DNA of 7,386 bases from an uncultured Aliterella sp. (GTDB lineage Bacteria; Cyanobacteriota; Cyanobacteriia; Cyanobacteriales; Chroococcidiopsidaceae), in contig CAJQOK010000041.1 of assembly GCA_905479905.1 (NCBI GenBank), positions 1 through 7,386 on the forward strand. The letters are read 5' to 3'. The notes under the pieces are model-generated. The model saw only the letters and a program-made list of their open reading frames with translations, was not told the DNA's origin and ran no database searches. Both the position numbers and the translations under genes were made by a program. Shown here piece after piece: positions 1 to 6,326 of this stretch; within the stretch, counting starts at the first letter, position 1, and each line of letters starts with the position of its first letter.

Positions 1-1135
1 TTTGGTCAGTAATATTTGCTTGGCTAACCAATAAATTGCTATCTAAGTTTTGCATTGTCCGTAATCGCGATTTAAGCAAGCTACTTAAACTGCGGAGCCT
101 ATCTGTATACACATTGACGTTATTACGAGCAATAGTTAACTCTCCAAACCAATCATTGAGGCGATCTAGTAGTTTGATTGGCACTCGCACCGTGCTATCT
201 AAATATTCTTGATCATCCTTAGTTGTCGCTAATCCTGATAAGCTGATACTTTTTGGTTCGGTAACATCAACTTTTTCTACCTCCAGAAAGGGGGTTAATT
301 CGCCTTCTAAAGGAGGAAGTTCAAAATCTGTCGGTAACAGAAAGTCGAGCAATGGGGAGTCTGGCTGACCATCGGGGGCGGTAATTAGACTGTTTGGGAG
401 GCTAGAAAGCTCGCCACAGCTTATAGTTGCTTGGGTTGTCCGCCAAGCTTGCAAAGCTAATGTAGCAATTTCTAGAGGGCGATCGCAATTTGTTTCTAAT
501 TGTTGTACCACCGACTCGCACAAGCTAGTAAAGGCTTGTAGCTGTAACATTTCTCCCAAGCTACCCAATTCTTGAGCCATAAGTGTTACTTCAGCTTGTA
601 ACTCAATAGCTGGAGGATTGGCAATTAGCAGCGATTCTAAACGCTGCAAATATTCTTCTACTTCTGTTTCAAAAATCAACCCTGCCATAGCTTGCCCGTC
701 TTCAGGCATCAAAGCTACAGAATCGTCAGAGGATTGAGCGTCACCAAGTAAAGTTTGTAGTTGGGCAAAAGCCAGATTAGCTGTTTCTAAACATTGCTTG
801 TCGTTGGAGTCGCCCCGAAAGTTTAGTTTTACTACTTGACTCAAACAATCAACTCCAACTAGCAAGAGCTTTTCTACGTCTTGATTTATTAAACTTGGCC
901 CTGATTTTAAAATTTTAAAAAAATCTTCAAGGCGATGAGCTAAACTGCTTAAAGTCTGGAATCCCATCATGGCAGCACCGCCCTTAATAGAGTGAGCGGC
1001 TCGTAATATCCCATCAATTTGGCGACTACTATTACTACTTGCTAATTCTGACAGCGCCGATTCTATGTTTCTAATATATTCTTCAGCTTCTTCTAAAAAT
1101 TGCTGTCTAATTTCTGCTTCTTTGTCTTGAGACAT
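1..1135 (-). CDS. CheA-like (PixL/PilL-type) histidine kinase, N-terminal part; runs off the window
   Basis: The frame is open from the ATG at 1135 down to the window edge (378 complete codons), so only the N-terminus is present. Residues 1-105 form a histidine phosphotransfer (Hpt/P1) domain with the motif AAHSIKGGAAMMGF. H48 is the expected phosphorylated histidine. Residues about 152-215 resemble a second Hpt helix bundle, but the position of the histidine is Q188. An acidic, proline-containing linker follows. From about 313 the motif STVRVPIKLLDRLNDWFGEL marks the CheA dimerisation domain (P3). The catalytic ATPase, CheW-like and probable C-terminal receiver domains would lie to the left, outside the window. 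By family, it autophosphorylates in response to a chemoreceptor/CheW complex and passes phosphate to CheY-type regulators. It lies 57 bases after the Ser/Thr kinase gene on the same strand. No Shine-Dalgarno sequence is visible before the start. An ATG five bases upstream (1140) is out of frame and soon meets a stop. Confidence 0.93.
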   Translation of the reverse strand, partial: MSQDKEAEIRQQFLEEAEEYIRNIESALSELASSNSSRQIDGILRAAHSIKGGAAMMGFQTLSSLAHRLEDFFKILKSGPSLINQDVEKLLLVGVDCLSQVVKLNFRGDSNDKQCLETANLAFAQLQTLLGDAQSSDDSVALMPEDGQAMAGLIFETEVEEYLQRLESLLIANPPAIELQAEVTLMAQELGSLGEMLQLQAFTSLCESVVQQLETNCDRPLEIATLALQAWRTTQATISCGELSSLPNSLITAPDGQPDSPLLDFLLPTDFELPPLEGELTPFLEVEKVDVTEPKSISLSGLATTKDDQEYLDSTVRVPIKLLDRLNDWFGELTIARNNVNVYTDRLRSLSSLLKSRLRTMQNLDSNLLVSQANITDQ

Positions 1136-1150
1136 GACATTATTTTATAT

Positions 1151-1156
1151 ATTATA
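1151..1156 (-). promoter_or_regulatory. possible -10 box for the CheA-like gene
   Basis: On the minus strand these bases read TATAAT, a perfect -10 consensus, 15 bases before the ATG at 1135. No good -35 element sits 16-18 bases upstream, and the region is very AT-rich, so the match may be chance. If used, the leader would be under 10 bases, which would fit the missing ribosome binding site. The alternative is simple read-through from the kinase gene. Confidence 0.25.
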
Positions 1157-1192
1157 AGATTCAATAGTTTTTAGCTTTTATTTTGTCTTAGC

Positions 1193-3268
1193 CTATTGCG
1201 GCTTTGCAAAACCAGGTGCTTGGGAGTTATTCAATAACGATTTGCAACCACTTTCTATTTCTAGACATATATTACCAAGATGATCTAAAGCTGCTTGGCG
1301 CTGGGGAAGATCCCCACGATCAAGAAATAGGTCGGCTGCTGTTTGGATGCTTGCGATCGCTTGCCAATAATTAACTTCGCCTTCCCCGGTACTTTTGGCT
1401 AATTCGTACAACACATTGCCTTTTTCTATATGCGCCTCAGCCAACTGGGAATCTAATTGCAGTGCCAACTCAAAATCTCTAAGGGCTTTTTGATAACCTT
1501 GATTAGAATCGCCGCTATTTTGGGCTAATTTACGCTGAGTAACGCCGCGTTTGACATAAGCCATCGCATTGTTAGGATTTTTATTAATGGCTAGATTAAA
1601 ATCTGCGATCGCCGCCTGATATTCGTTTTTAGCATTGGGGCTATATTCTGCCATTTCATAACGAACAATTCCCCGACTAAAATAGGCTTCTGCTTCGTTA
1701 GGATTGAGCTTAAGAGCGCTATTAAAGTCTTTAATCGCTATTTTGTATTCTTCGTCAGGATTGCCGCTATTTTGAGCATTTTCATAAAGTGCATTCCCAC
1801 GCTCAATATAAGCTTGAGGATCGTTGGGGTTAAGATTTACAGCGCGATCAAAGTGTTCTACTGCTCCGTCATAGTCTTCATACTTAGAAGATATCCTTCC
1901 TTGATAAAGATACTTAGAAGCCTGACTAGAATCAATAGTTGGGTTAGAAATCGCAACTTCTTCTTGAGCCGGAAAAAGCTTTGAGCTAATTTTGCTAGAA
2001 AGTTTAAAGTCTTTAACTATTAGCATTAACCCAAATAGTCCACTTGCTCCTACACCAACAGCACCTAACATTGCTGCACTAAACCGTTGCTTGTGGCGGT
2101 ACTTTTGACTAATTGTGGCGGTGGGAGCTTGGCGATAAAAACTCGCCGCTACCACCGGATTTTTTGGCAATACAAGGGTAGGCTTAGGTCTTTTCACAGG
2201 TTGTAAGTGCTGCCCTTTTTGCACTGTTTGAGTGGAAGGAAAGGGATCTCGCCCATTAAGCCTAAAAGTTCTTTCGCACCAAGGACAATAGCTCAAATGC
2301 TTGCCGTGAAGATGATGAATATTGACTTTACAGGTAATCAAATCACGTTCAGCAACACTCAGCGCACTTTGCCAAGTTTGAGCCGTCGGGCGCAATTGCG
2401 GATTGTGATGACCTTCTTCAAAACAACGGATAAATAGCTGTTGCAAAGCTGGGTGCAGTAACTCGAACTTAGGAGCGATAGGAGTAGGCAAGTAAGGTAC
2501 ACGCCGCCGACTATAAACAAAGTGTCCTTCAGCTATTCGAGTTTCGTAGGGTGGCGCGTCACCCTTACCTTGATACACGCCTGCAAAGGGGTGTGTACCT
2601 TCCATTAGTAGCTGAAATATTAAAACTGCCAGCCCGAATAAATCATGCTCTGGGTTGCGATCTAGCTGGGCAAAACTCTGTCCTTGGAGTTCGGGAGGGG
2701 TAAATTCAGGCTTACCCACAGCGCAACGATAGATTTCGCCATTCCGTTCATTTGTGACTTGAAAAGAATCAGTGTCTACTAAAGTAATTAAAGCTGTGTT
2801 ACTAACTAAAATATTTGATTCGTTAACATCGCCAATACAATAGCCGCGAGCGTGAAGTGCGCCAAAGGCGGCGGCAAGATTGCGAGCGGTACGATGTAAA
2901 TAAAGATAGTTAAAAAAGGGACTTTTTTGGCGACGGGTTTTTGGATTGTAAAAGTCTAACAGCGAGTGCATTTCTTTAACTCGCGTCATCAAAAAGCCCA
3001 CTACTTTTTGTTTTTCATCAGTTGTCCGCAGTACGTCTACAGGCCAAGCAATAGAGATATGATCTTTGCTGGCGGCGGGGTTGTCTGGCGGGTTAGCCAG
3101 CATCAGCATTAGCTTATTGGCACGGGCTTCGGTGGGCTTGTGATAAACTTTTGCCACTAAAGTTTCATCTTGCGGCACGCTATAAACTTTTGCCTCGCCT
3201 CCATGTCCTAGACTTGAGGTGGGGTCTATAGTAATAATTTGGGTGTCTAGTTGACGTTTCAACCTCAT
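1193..3268 (-). CDS. Ser/Thr-type protein kinase (TerY-associated/YegI-like) with zinc-ribbon motif, membrane segment and TPR-like repeats
   Basis: This is a 691-residue protein. The kinase domain covers about residues 15-310: glycine loop GHGGEAKVY (21-29), probable ATP lysine K40 in VAK, catalytic loop GDVNESNI with D147 and N152, and VDTDSF (164-169) in place of DFG. The shape VNESN instead of HRDLKPxN, and the ANPP motif near 58-61, are typical of kinases encoded with PP2C and TerY/YegL-type vWA proteins. C313, C328 and C331 with nearby histidines (318, 319, 321) form a CPWC zinc-ribbon-like motif. A basic, proline-rich linker leads to one hydrophobic segment (about 397-417), then a TPR-like array (450 to about 653). 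With the kinase in the cytoplasm, the repeats should lie outside the membrane. Only four bases separate it from the PP2C gene upstream, suggesting translational coupling. The phosphatase may reverse its phosphorylations. Substrates are unknown. Confidence 0.9.
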   Translation of the reverse strand: MRLKRQLDTQIITIDPTSSLGHGGEAKVYSVPQDETLVAKVYHKPTEARANKLMLMLANPPDNPAASKDHISIAWPVDVLRTTDEKQKVVGFLMTRVKEMHSLLDFYNPKTRRQKSPFFNYLYLHRTARNLAAAFGALHARGYCIGDVNESNILVSNTALITLVDTDSFQVTNERNGEIYRCAVGKPEFTPPELQGQSFAQLDRNPEHDLFGLAVLIFQLLMEGTHPFAGVYQGKGDAPPYETRIAEGHFVYSRRRVPYLPTPIAPKFELLHPALQQLFIRCFEEGHHNPQLRPTAQTWQSALSVAERDLITCKVNIHHLHGKHLSYCPWCERTFRLNGRDPFPSTQTVQKGQHLQPVKRPKPTLVLPKNPVVAASFYRQAPTATISQKYRHKQRFSAAMLGAVGVGASGLFGLMLIVKDFKLSSKISSKLFPAQEEVAISNPTIDSSQASKYLYQGRISSKYEDYDGAVEHFDRAVNLNPNDPQAYIERGNALYENAQNSGNPDEEYKIAIKDFNSALKLNPNEAEAYFSRGIVRYEMAEYSPNAKNEYQAAIADFNLAINKNPNNAMAYVKRGVTQRKLAQNSGDSNQGYQKALRDFELALQLDSQLAEAHIEKGNVLYELAKSTGEGEVNYWQAIASIQTAADLFLDRGDLPQRQAALDHLGNICLEIESGCKSLLNNSQAPGFAKPQ
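1436..1813 (-). repeat. three consecutive 42-residue TPR-like repeats (126 bp each) within the kinase gene
   Basis: Residues 486-527, 528-569 and 570-611 of the kinase are each exactly 42 residues long. They share the pattern AYxxRGxxxxxxAxxxxxxxxxYxxAIxDFxxAL, with an ending like LNPNEAE. A canonical-length unit precedes them (450-485) and a more divergent fifth unit follows (612-653). A normal TPR unit is 34 residues. The extra eight lie between helix A and helix B and read AQNSGN or AQNSGD in two units. The DNA shows this as GCCGCTATTTTG occurring twice on the plus strand, at 1511 and 1763. The role is probably protein binding. Confidence 0.8.
2276..2332 (-). other. zinc-ribbon-like motif coding segment of the kinase
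   Basis: This segment encodes residues 313-331, beginning with C313 and ending in CPWC (C328, C331), with histidines at 318, 319, 321 and 324 between. Three cysteines plus a histidine could bind one zinc ion. A cysteine/asparagine/histidine stretch followed by CPWC directly after the kinase domain is a recurring mark of TerY-associated kinases. Metal binding is inferred, not shown. Confidence 0.55.
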
Positions 3269-3272
3269 AGCA

Positions 3273-4067
3273 TTAGTTCACTATAGTCGCCAGTAAAAGT
3301 GTTAGATCGTCATCCGTTCGCGTGCTAATGCGTTCCGATCGCAAAAATGCTACTAATTGCTCTTGAGCTTCTGTTGGGTTGGTTACATCAGCGACAAATT
3401 TAAACATCGGGAAAAAGAAGGGCGCATGAGGTTTGCCTCCACTCATTTCTAAAGCTAACATTTGCAGTCCATCCGATAGCATGGCAATATTTGCTACAAC
3501 TCCACGCCAGACTTTTACTTGAATATTCTCTAAAGCGTTGGGTGAAACTAAAAAAATTGTTTCGTTTACGTATTCTCCTCGCTGCGGTGTGGTAAGGGCG
3601 ATGATGTTTCCCATGCGATCGCACCCTACGGCTACACCATCCCCTACTTGGACGGCGGCGATTAGATTCGGGGTGGCTACAACAATAATTAAAGTAGTAG
3701 CTAATTCTCTGGCAATGACTTTACAGGCGATCGCTTCTTCTTCTACCGCTTTTTTTGCCGCTTCTAGGGCATTAGTTAGCAGTAATTGCCATTTTTGGTC
3801 GTCATCCTCCTTAGCGCCTTGAACTCCATACTGCAAGCGGATTGTCTCGACGGCGGTTTGAGAGGCGACAATCGCTCCTATTTTTCCCAAACTTGCACTA
3901 CCTGCACCATCAGCTACCGCCGCTACTAATACCCCTTCTGGCAATAGCTCCCAATGATGAGCATCTTGACAATGTTGTTTTACTTTTTCATGGCTTCTTC
4001 CCAGCACTGAAGCTGCTACTACTCGCCAGTAGTCTAAGTTTTGAGATATCGGTTCGTCTGTCTGCAT
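3273..4067 (-). CDS. PP2C-family Ser/Thr protein phosphatase
   Basis: This 264-residue protein matches the compact PP2C form found beside TerY-type kinases (PP2C_2-like). Metal-binding acidic motifs are visible in order: HCQDAH with D35, VADGAGS with D53, VGDGVAVG with D143, LSDG with D199, and TDDDLT with D252-D254 near the C-terminus. These fit a functional metal-dependent phosphatase. There is no signal peptide or membrane segment, so it is probably cytoplasmic. It is the first gene of the leftward block, and its stop is four bases before the start of the kinase, its likely partner. No strong Shine-Dalgarno sequence precedes the ATG. This start was chosen because the motifs begin about 22 residues in, as expected, and the upstream sequence is not protein-like. 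An intact vWA partner, often next to such pairs, is not present here. Confidence 0.92.
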   Translation of the reverse strand: MQTDEPISQNLDYWRVVAASVLGRSHEKVKQHCQDAHHWELLPEGVLVAAVADGAGSASLGKIGAIVASQTAVETIRLQYGVQGAKEDDDQKWQLLLTNALEAAKKAVEEEAIACKVIARELATTLIIVVATPNLIAAVQVGDGVAVGCDRMGNIIALTTPQRGEYVNETIFLVSPNALENIQVKVWRGVVANIAMLSDGLQMLALEMSGGKPHAPFFFPMFKFVADVTNPTEAQEQLVAFLRSERISTRTDDDLTLLLATIVN

Positions 4068-4233
4068 TTTTGCTTAGTATCCACTTGCATTTAGTAGCAG
4101 GGGGTAGCCATGATAATTTGTAGCTGACAAGTTCGAGATTAACTACTCTATTAATTCTAACTATTCTACACTTTGCCCTACTATCTAGTTGTACAGACAA
4201 TTGTTTTGAGTGAACAGACTACTTTTACTTTAC

Positions 4234-4260
4234 ATCATATATTTAATCGCCAAATAGCAA
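4234..4260 (-). promoter_or_regulatory. candidate promoter for the PP2C-kinase-CheA block
   Basis: On the minus strand TTGCTA (4260-4255) is followed after 15 bases by TATGAT (4239-4234). The -10 matches consensus at five of six positions and the -35 at four of six, but the spacing is short. It would give a leader of roughly 160 bases before the ATG at 4067. This is a weak, consensus-only call. Confidence 0.25.
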
Positions 4261-4311
4261 TAATTTTCCTTCTAACTGGGAACTTAAGCCTGTTTTTTTA
4301 CTGCTTCAACT

Positions 4312-4319
4312 GCGATCGC
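4312..4319. repeat. HIP1 octamer in the intergenic region
   Basis: This is a perfect palindrome GCGATCGC, the highly iterated octamer of many cyanobacterial genomes. It is the only one of the nine copies in the window that is not inside a coding region. The others start at 479, 1353, 1605, 3615, 3727, 6367, 6577 and 7030. Confidence 0.9.
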
Positions 4320-4375
4320 TGCTATCTTAGTCAGTAGCTTGTATGTTTTTATATAAGTAATCTATTAAAAGTGAC

Positions 4376-4399
4376 AGCAAAAATATCGAAATTTCTGCT
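4376..4399. repeat. imperfect inverted repeat in the intergenic region
   Basis: AGCAAAAAT (4376-4384) and ATTTCTGCT (4391-4399) form nine-base arms with one mismatch around a six-base loop. The 3' side overlaps a short perfect palindrome GAAATTTC (4388-4395). There is no U-run after it on the plus strand, so it does not look like a terminator. It could be an operator for a dimeric regulator, or chance in AT-rich DNA. Confidence 0.35.
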
Positions 4400-4469
4400 A
4401 GATGTTACAGTCAGCAAATCTCGTTCTAAAATTATTTGTATGACAGACTGCTCTTAGGTATCTGTAGCT

Positions 4470-4529
4470 TTGACTAAAAGTGCTAATACTAAGAACAATG
4501 AGTTGAAATAAGTTTAAGCTTATTAAGAT
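4470..4529 (+). promoter_or_regulatory. candidate promoter elements for the taxis block
   Basis: There are two weak options. TTGACT (4470-4475) pairs with AACAAT (4494-4499) at 18 bases. TTGAAA (4503-4508) pairs with TAAGAT (4524-4529) at 15 bases. Both would give leaders of about 80-110 bases before the ATG at 4616. Neither -10 is better than four of six, so the true start site is undecided. Confidence 0.22.
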
Positions 4530-4599
4530 AGTTATACCTATAGTTTAATTCAATGGACTTTTGAGCTTTCTAGGAATTTGATTGTACTAAAATTTGCTT

Positions 4600-4605
4600 A
4601 AGGAA
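4600..4605 (+). promoter_or_regulatory. ribosome binding site of the PATAN response regulator
   Basis: AAGGAA lies ten bases before the ATG at 4616. It supports this start, and the PATAN domain begins almost at once after it. Confidence 0.6.
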
Positions 4606-4615
4606 CAAGTGCTAA

Positions 4616-5932
4616 ATGACTAGCTGTGGAACCTTTCAAAAACTACGCCCGCTCAGTTTGTTAACTCACTTATCTAATTCTTACGATAGCGCGCACTTAA
4701 AAGTAGTGAGCAATTCAGTAACTTGGTCGATCTATCTAGAAAAAGGTAAGATAGCTTATGCTTCTCATTCGGTAGAACCTTTTGATCGTCTTGATTGTCA
4801 CTTACGCCGTCTAGCTTCTAGAATGCCCTCTTTAAGCGGTGAAACTCGTGCCAAGCTGAGGTTAATGTTTGAAAACGATTTAAGCAAAGAGCAATTAAAT
4901 ATAAACTCTGAATATCAAGCTATTTGCTGGTTAATCGAGGGTCAGCATTTAACAGAAGAGCAAGCAAAAATTTTAATTGAAGGATTAGTTAAAGAAGTAA
5001 TCGAATCATTTTTATTAGTTGAACAAGGTAGCTATGAATTGCATAGTTTTCCAGAAATAACTTCTTATTTAACTAAGCTTGACTTATCAAACTTAGTTAA
5101 ATATGCTCAAAAACAGTTGCAAGCTTGGCAATCTCTAGCACCAGAAATAAGTTCGCCCTATCAATGTCCTTACTTAGCTGCTTCTTCTGTAAATCAAAAG
5201 CTGACTTTAGAATTACAGCAAAAACTAACAGCAATTTTAAAAGGATTTAGTTTTCGTCATTTGGCGATTTTACTCAATCAAGACGAACTGCGATTAGCTC
5301 AAAGCTTGTACCCCTATATTAAGGCAGGAAACATATTAATACAACCTCCCTCTGCACCTTTTGATTGTTTACCAAGTTTTGCTAAGTCTACAAAAGAACC
5401 AGCAAAAAATTATTTATTACCATTAGAAATTACTGCTAATAAAAGCGTTACTGATATTTCTTTAGTATCATCTCCTAAGTTGCCCGAAATTTCTACGCAA
5501 AATCCTCAAAGTGTGAATATTGTAGTAGAACCAATTAATAATCTACCCGAAACACAAATAAATAAAAAAGTTTATAAAATTGTTTGCGTAGATGATAGCC
5601 CAACGATGTTGAGAGAAATCAGCTATTTTCTAGATGATGAAAGTTTTGCTGTTTCTACAATTAGCAATCCAGTTAAAGCTTTGATGCAGATAGTTAGACT
5701 TAAGCCAGACTTAATATTGCTGGATGTAAAAATGGCGGGAATAGATGGCTATGAGCTATGTCGCTTATTAAGAAATCACTCTTTTTTTAAAACTACACCG
5801 ATTATTATGGTGACGGGAAATACTGGAATTATAGATAGAGTTAAAGCTAGAATGGTAGGGGCATCAGGCTATTTAACTAAACCTTTTGCTCAAGCAGACT
5901 TATTGAAAATTGTATTTAGGCATTTATCTTAA
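4616..5932 (+). CDS. PatA/PixG-family response regulator (PATAN domain plus receiver)
   Basis: This 438-residue protein has the PatA architecture. The N-terminal PATAN (DUF4388-like) region includes SWSIY-like TWSIYLEKGKIAYASHSVEP near residues 36-55. Next come a helical middle part (about 100-245) and a low-complexity linker (about 250-315). A complete receiver domain starts about 319: acidic pair D326/D327 in CVDDS, phosphoacceptor D370 in LLDVKMAG, T400 in VTGN, and K422 in TKPF. There is no DNA-binding output domain, so it probably acts by protein contact. Family members include PatA of Anabaena (heterocyst pattern), and PixG and PilG of Synechocystis (pilus-based taxis). It is first in the rightward block, which matches pixG/pilG position and argues for a motility role rather than heterocyst patterning. 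It is noticeably AT-rich compared with the phosphatase gene. The paralogue (pixG, pilG or other) cannot be decided here. Confidence 0.92.
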   Translation: MTSCGTFQKLRPLSLLTHLSNSYDSAHLKVVSNSVTWSIYLEKGKIAYASHSVEPFDRLDCHLRRLASRMPSLSGETRAKLRLMFENDLSKEQLNINSEYQAICWLIEGQHLTEEQAKILIEGLVKEVIESFLLVEQGSYELHSFPEITSYLTKLDLSNLVKYAQKQLQAWQSLAPEISSPYQCPYLAASSVNQKLTLELQQKLTAILKGFSFRHLAILLNQDELRLAQSLYPYIKAGNILIQPPSAPFDCLPSFAKSTKEPAKNYLLPLEITANKSVTDISLVSSPKLPEISTQNPQSVNIVVEPINNLPETQINKKVYKIVCVDDSPTMLREISYFLDDESFAVSTISNPVKALMQIVRLKPDLILLDVKMAGIDGYELCRLLRNHSFFKTTPIIMVTGNTGIIDRVKARMVGASGYLTKPFAQADLLKIVFRHLS

Positions 5933-5942
5933 CAAAACGATT

Positions 5943-5949
5943 AAGAGGG
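5943..5949 (+). promoter_or_regulatory. ribosome binding site deciding the TTG start of the PixH-type regulator
   Basis: AAGAGGG ends 11 bases before TTG at 5961. It lies in the spacer after the PATAN gene stop (5932) and favours translation from 5961 over the TTG at 5910, which overlaps the preceding gene. Confidence 0.55.
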
Positions 5950-5960
5950 CAGCAAAAGTT

Positions 5961-6323
5961 TTGAGTACAGTTTTAGTAGTAGAAGATACGCGGAGCTTAT
6001 TAGATTTGATAGCAGGATATTTGCGCGATGGCGGATACACAGTTATCAAGACAGATAATGCCAAAGATGCATTAATTGAGGCAGTAAAACAACAGCCCGA
6101 TGCAATTATAACTGACGTAGTAATGCCGGGGATGAGTGGGTTTGAATTATGTCGTCAACTTAAAAGTAACCCAGCTACCGAGCAAGTACCAATTATTATT
6201 TGTAGCTCAAAATCTGGAAAAATAGACCAACTGTGGGGAAAAAAGCAAGGTGCAGATGCTTATGTAACAAAGCCATTTACCAAAGAACAATTGTTGCTGA
6301 CAATCAAATCGGTGGTGGGTTGA
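5961..6323 (+). CDS. PixH/PilH-type single-domain response regulator (CheY-like)
   Basis: Read from TTG at 5961 this gives 120 residues beginning MSTVLVVEDT, the usual start of this family. The frame extends up to another TTG at 5910, which would add 17 residues without resemblance to the fold and overlap the PATAN gene by 23 bases. I therefore prefer 5961. Receiver residues are all present: E8/D9, phosphoacceptor D52 in ITDVVMPGMSG, S82/S83 in place of the switch threonine, and K104 in TKPF. There is no output domain. In this operon type the protein is a second phosphate acceptor of the CheA kinase, acting on pilus motors or as a phosphate sink. It sits 28 bases after the PATAN gene and three bases before the CheW gene, so it is almost certainly co-transcribed. 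Confidence 0.92.
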   Translation: MSTVLVVEDTRSLLDLIAGYLRDGGYTVIKTDNAKDALIEAVKQQPDAIITDVVMPGMSGFELCRQLKSNPATEQVPIIICSSKSGKIDQLWGKKQGADAYVTKPFTKEQLLLTIKSVVG

Positions 6324-6326
6324 TTA

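Larger units (their letters stand above)
4068..4615. other. divergent intergenic region, no gene seen
   Basis: These 548 bases separate the two divergent blocks and must hold the promoters for both. The sequence is AT-rich. I see no convincing coding frame, tRNA or stable rRNA-like structure. It holds one HIP1 octamer (4312-4319), an imperfect hairpin (4376-4399), a pair of near-repeats (4141-4150 and 4159-4168), and weak promoter candidates on both strands. It is longer than most cyanobacterial divergent spacers, so a small RNA or complex regulation is possible but not shown. Confidence 0.7.

Noticed and set aside
1511..1774. Repeated GCCGCTATTTTG (1511 and 1763) as a mobile or intergenic repeat
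   Set aside because: Both copies encode the same part of neighbouring TPR-like units, so protein repeat structure explains them.
1772..2437. Open frames on the plus strand inside the kinase gene (1772-1984, 2207-2437)
   Set aside because: They are antisense to a well-supported kinase/TPR gene, have no recognisable domain and no ribosome binding site.
3400..4200. Other frames across the phosphatase gene on both strands, including a minus frame 4200-3988 and plus frames 3538-3822 and 3842-4123
   Set aside because: The PP2C motifs fix the true frame. These have low-complexity or unusual residue content and are shadows.
4388..4395. GAAATTTC as a specific regulator site on its own
   Set aside because: An eight-base AT-rich palindrome is too common by chance; kept only as part of the hairpin.
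4616..5932. Calling the PATAN protein patA itself (heterocyst patterning)
   Set aside because: The PATAN-REC architecture is shared by many paralogues, and the cheY-cheW-receptor genes following it point to a pix/pil-type taxis role.
5910..5960. N-terminal extension of the PixH-type regulator from TTG 5910
   Set aside because: It overlaps the PATAN gene, has no ribosome binding site of its own that I can see, and does not resemble the receiver fold.
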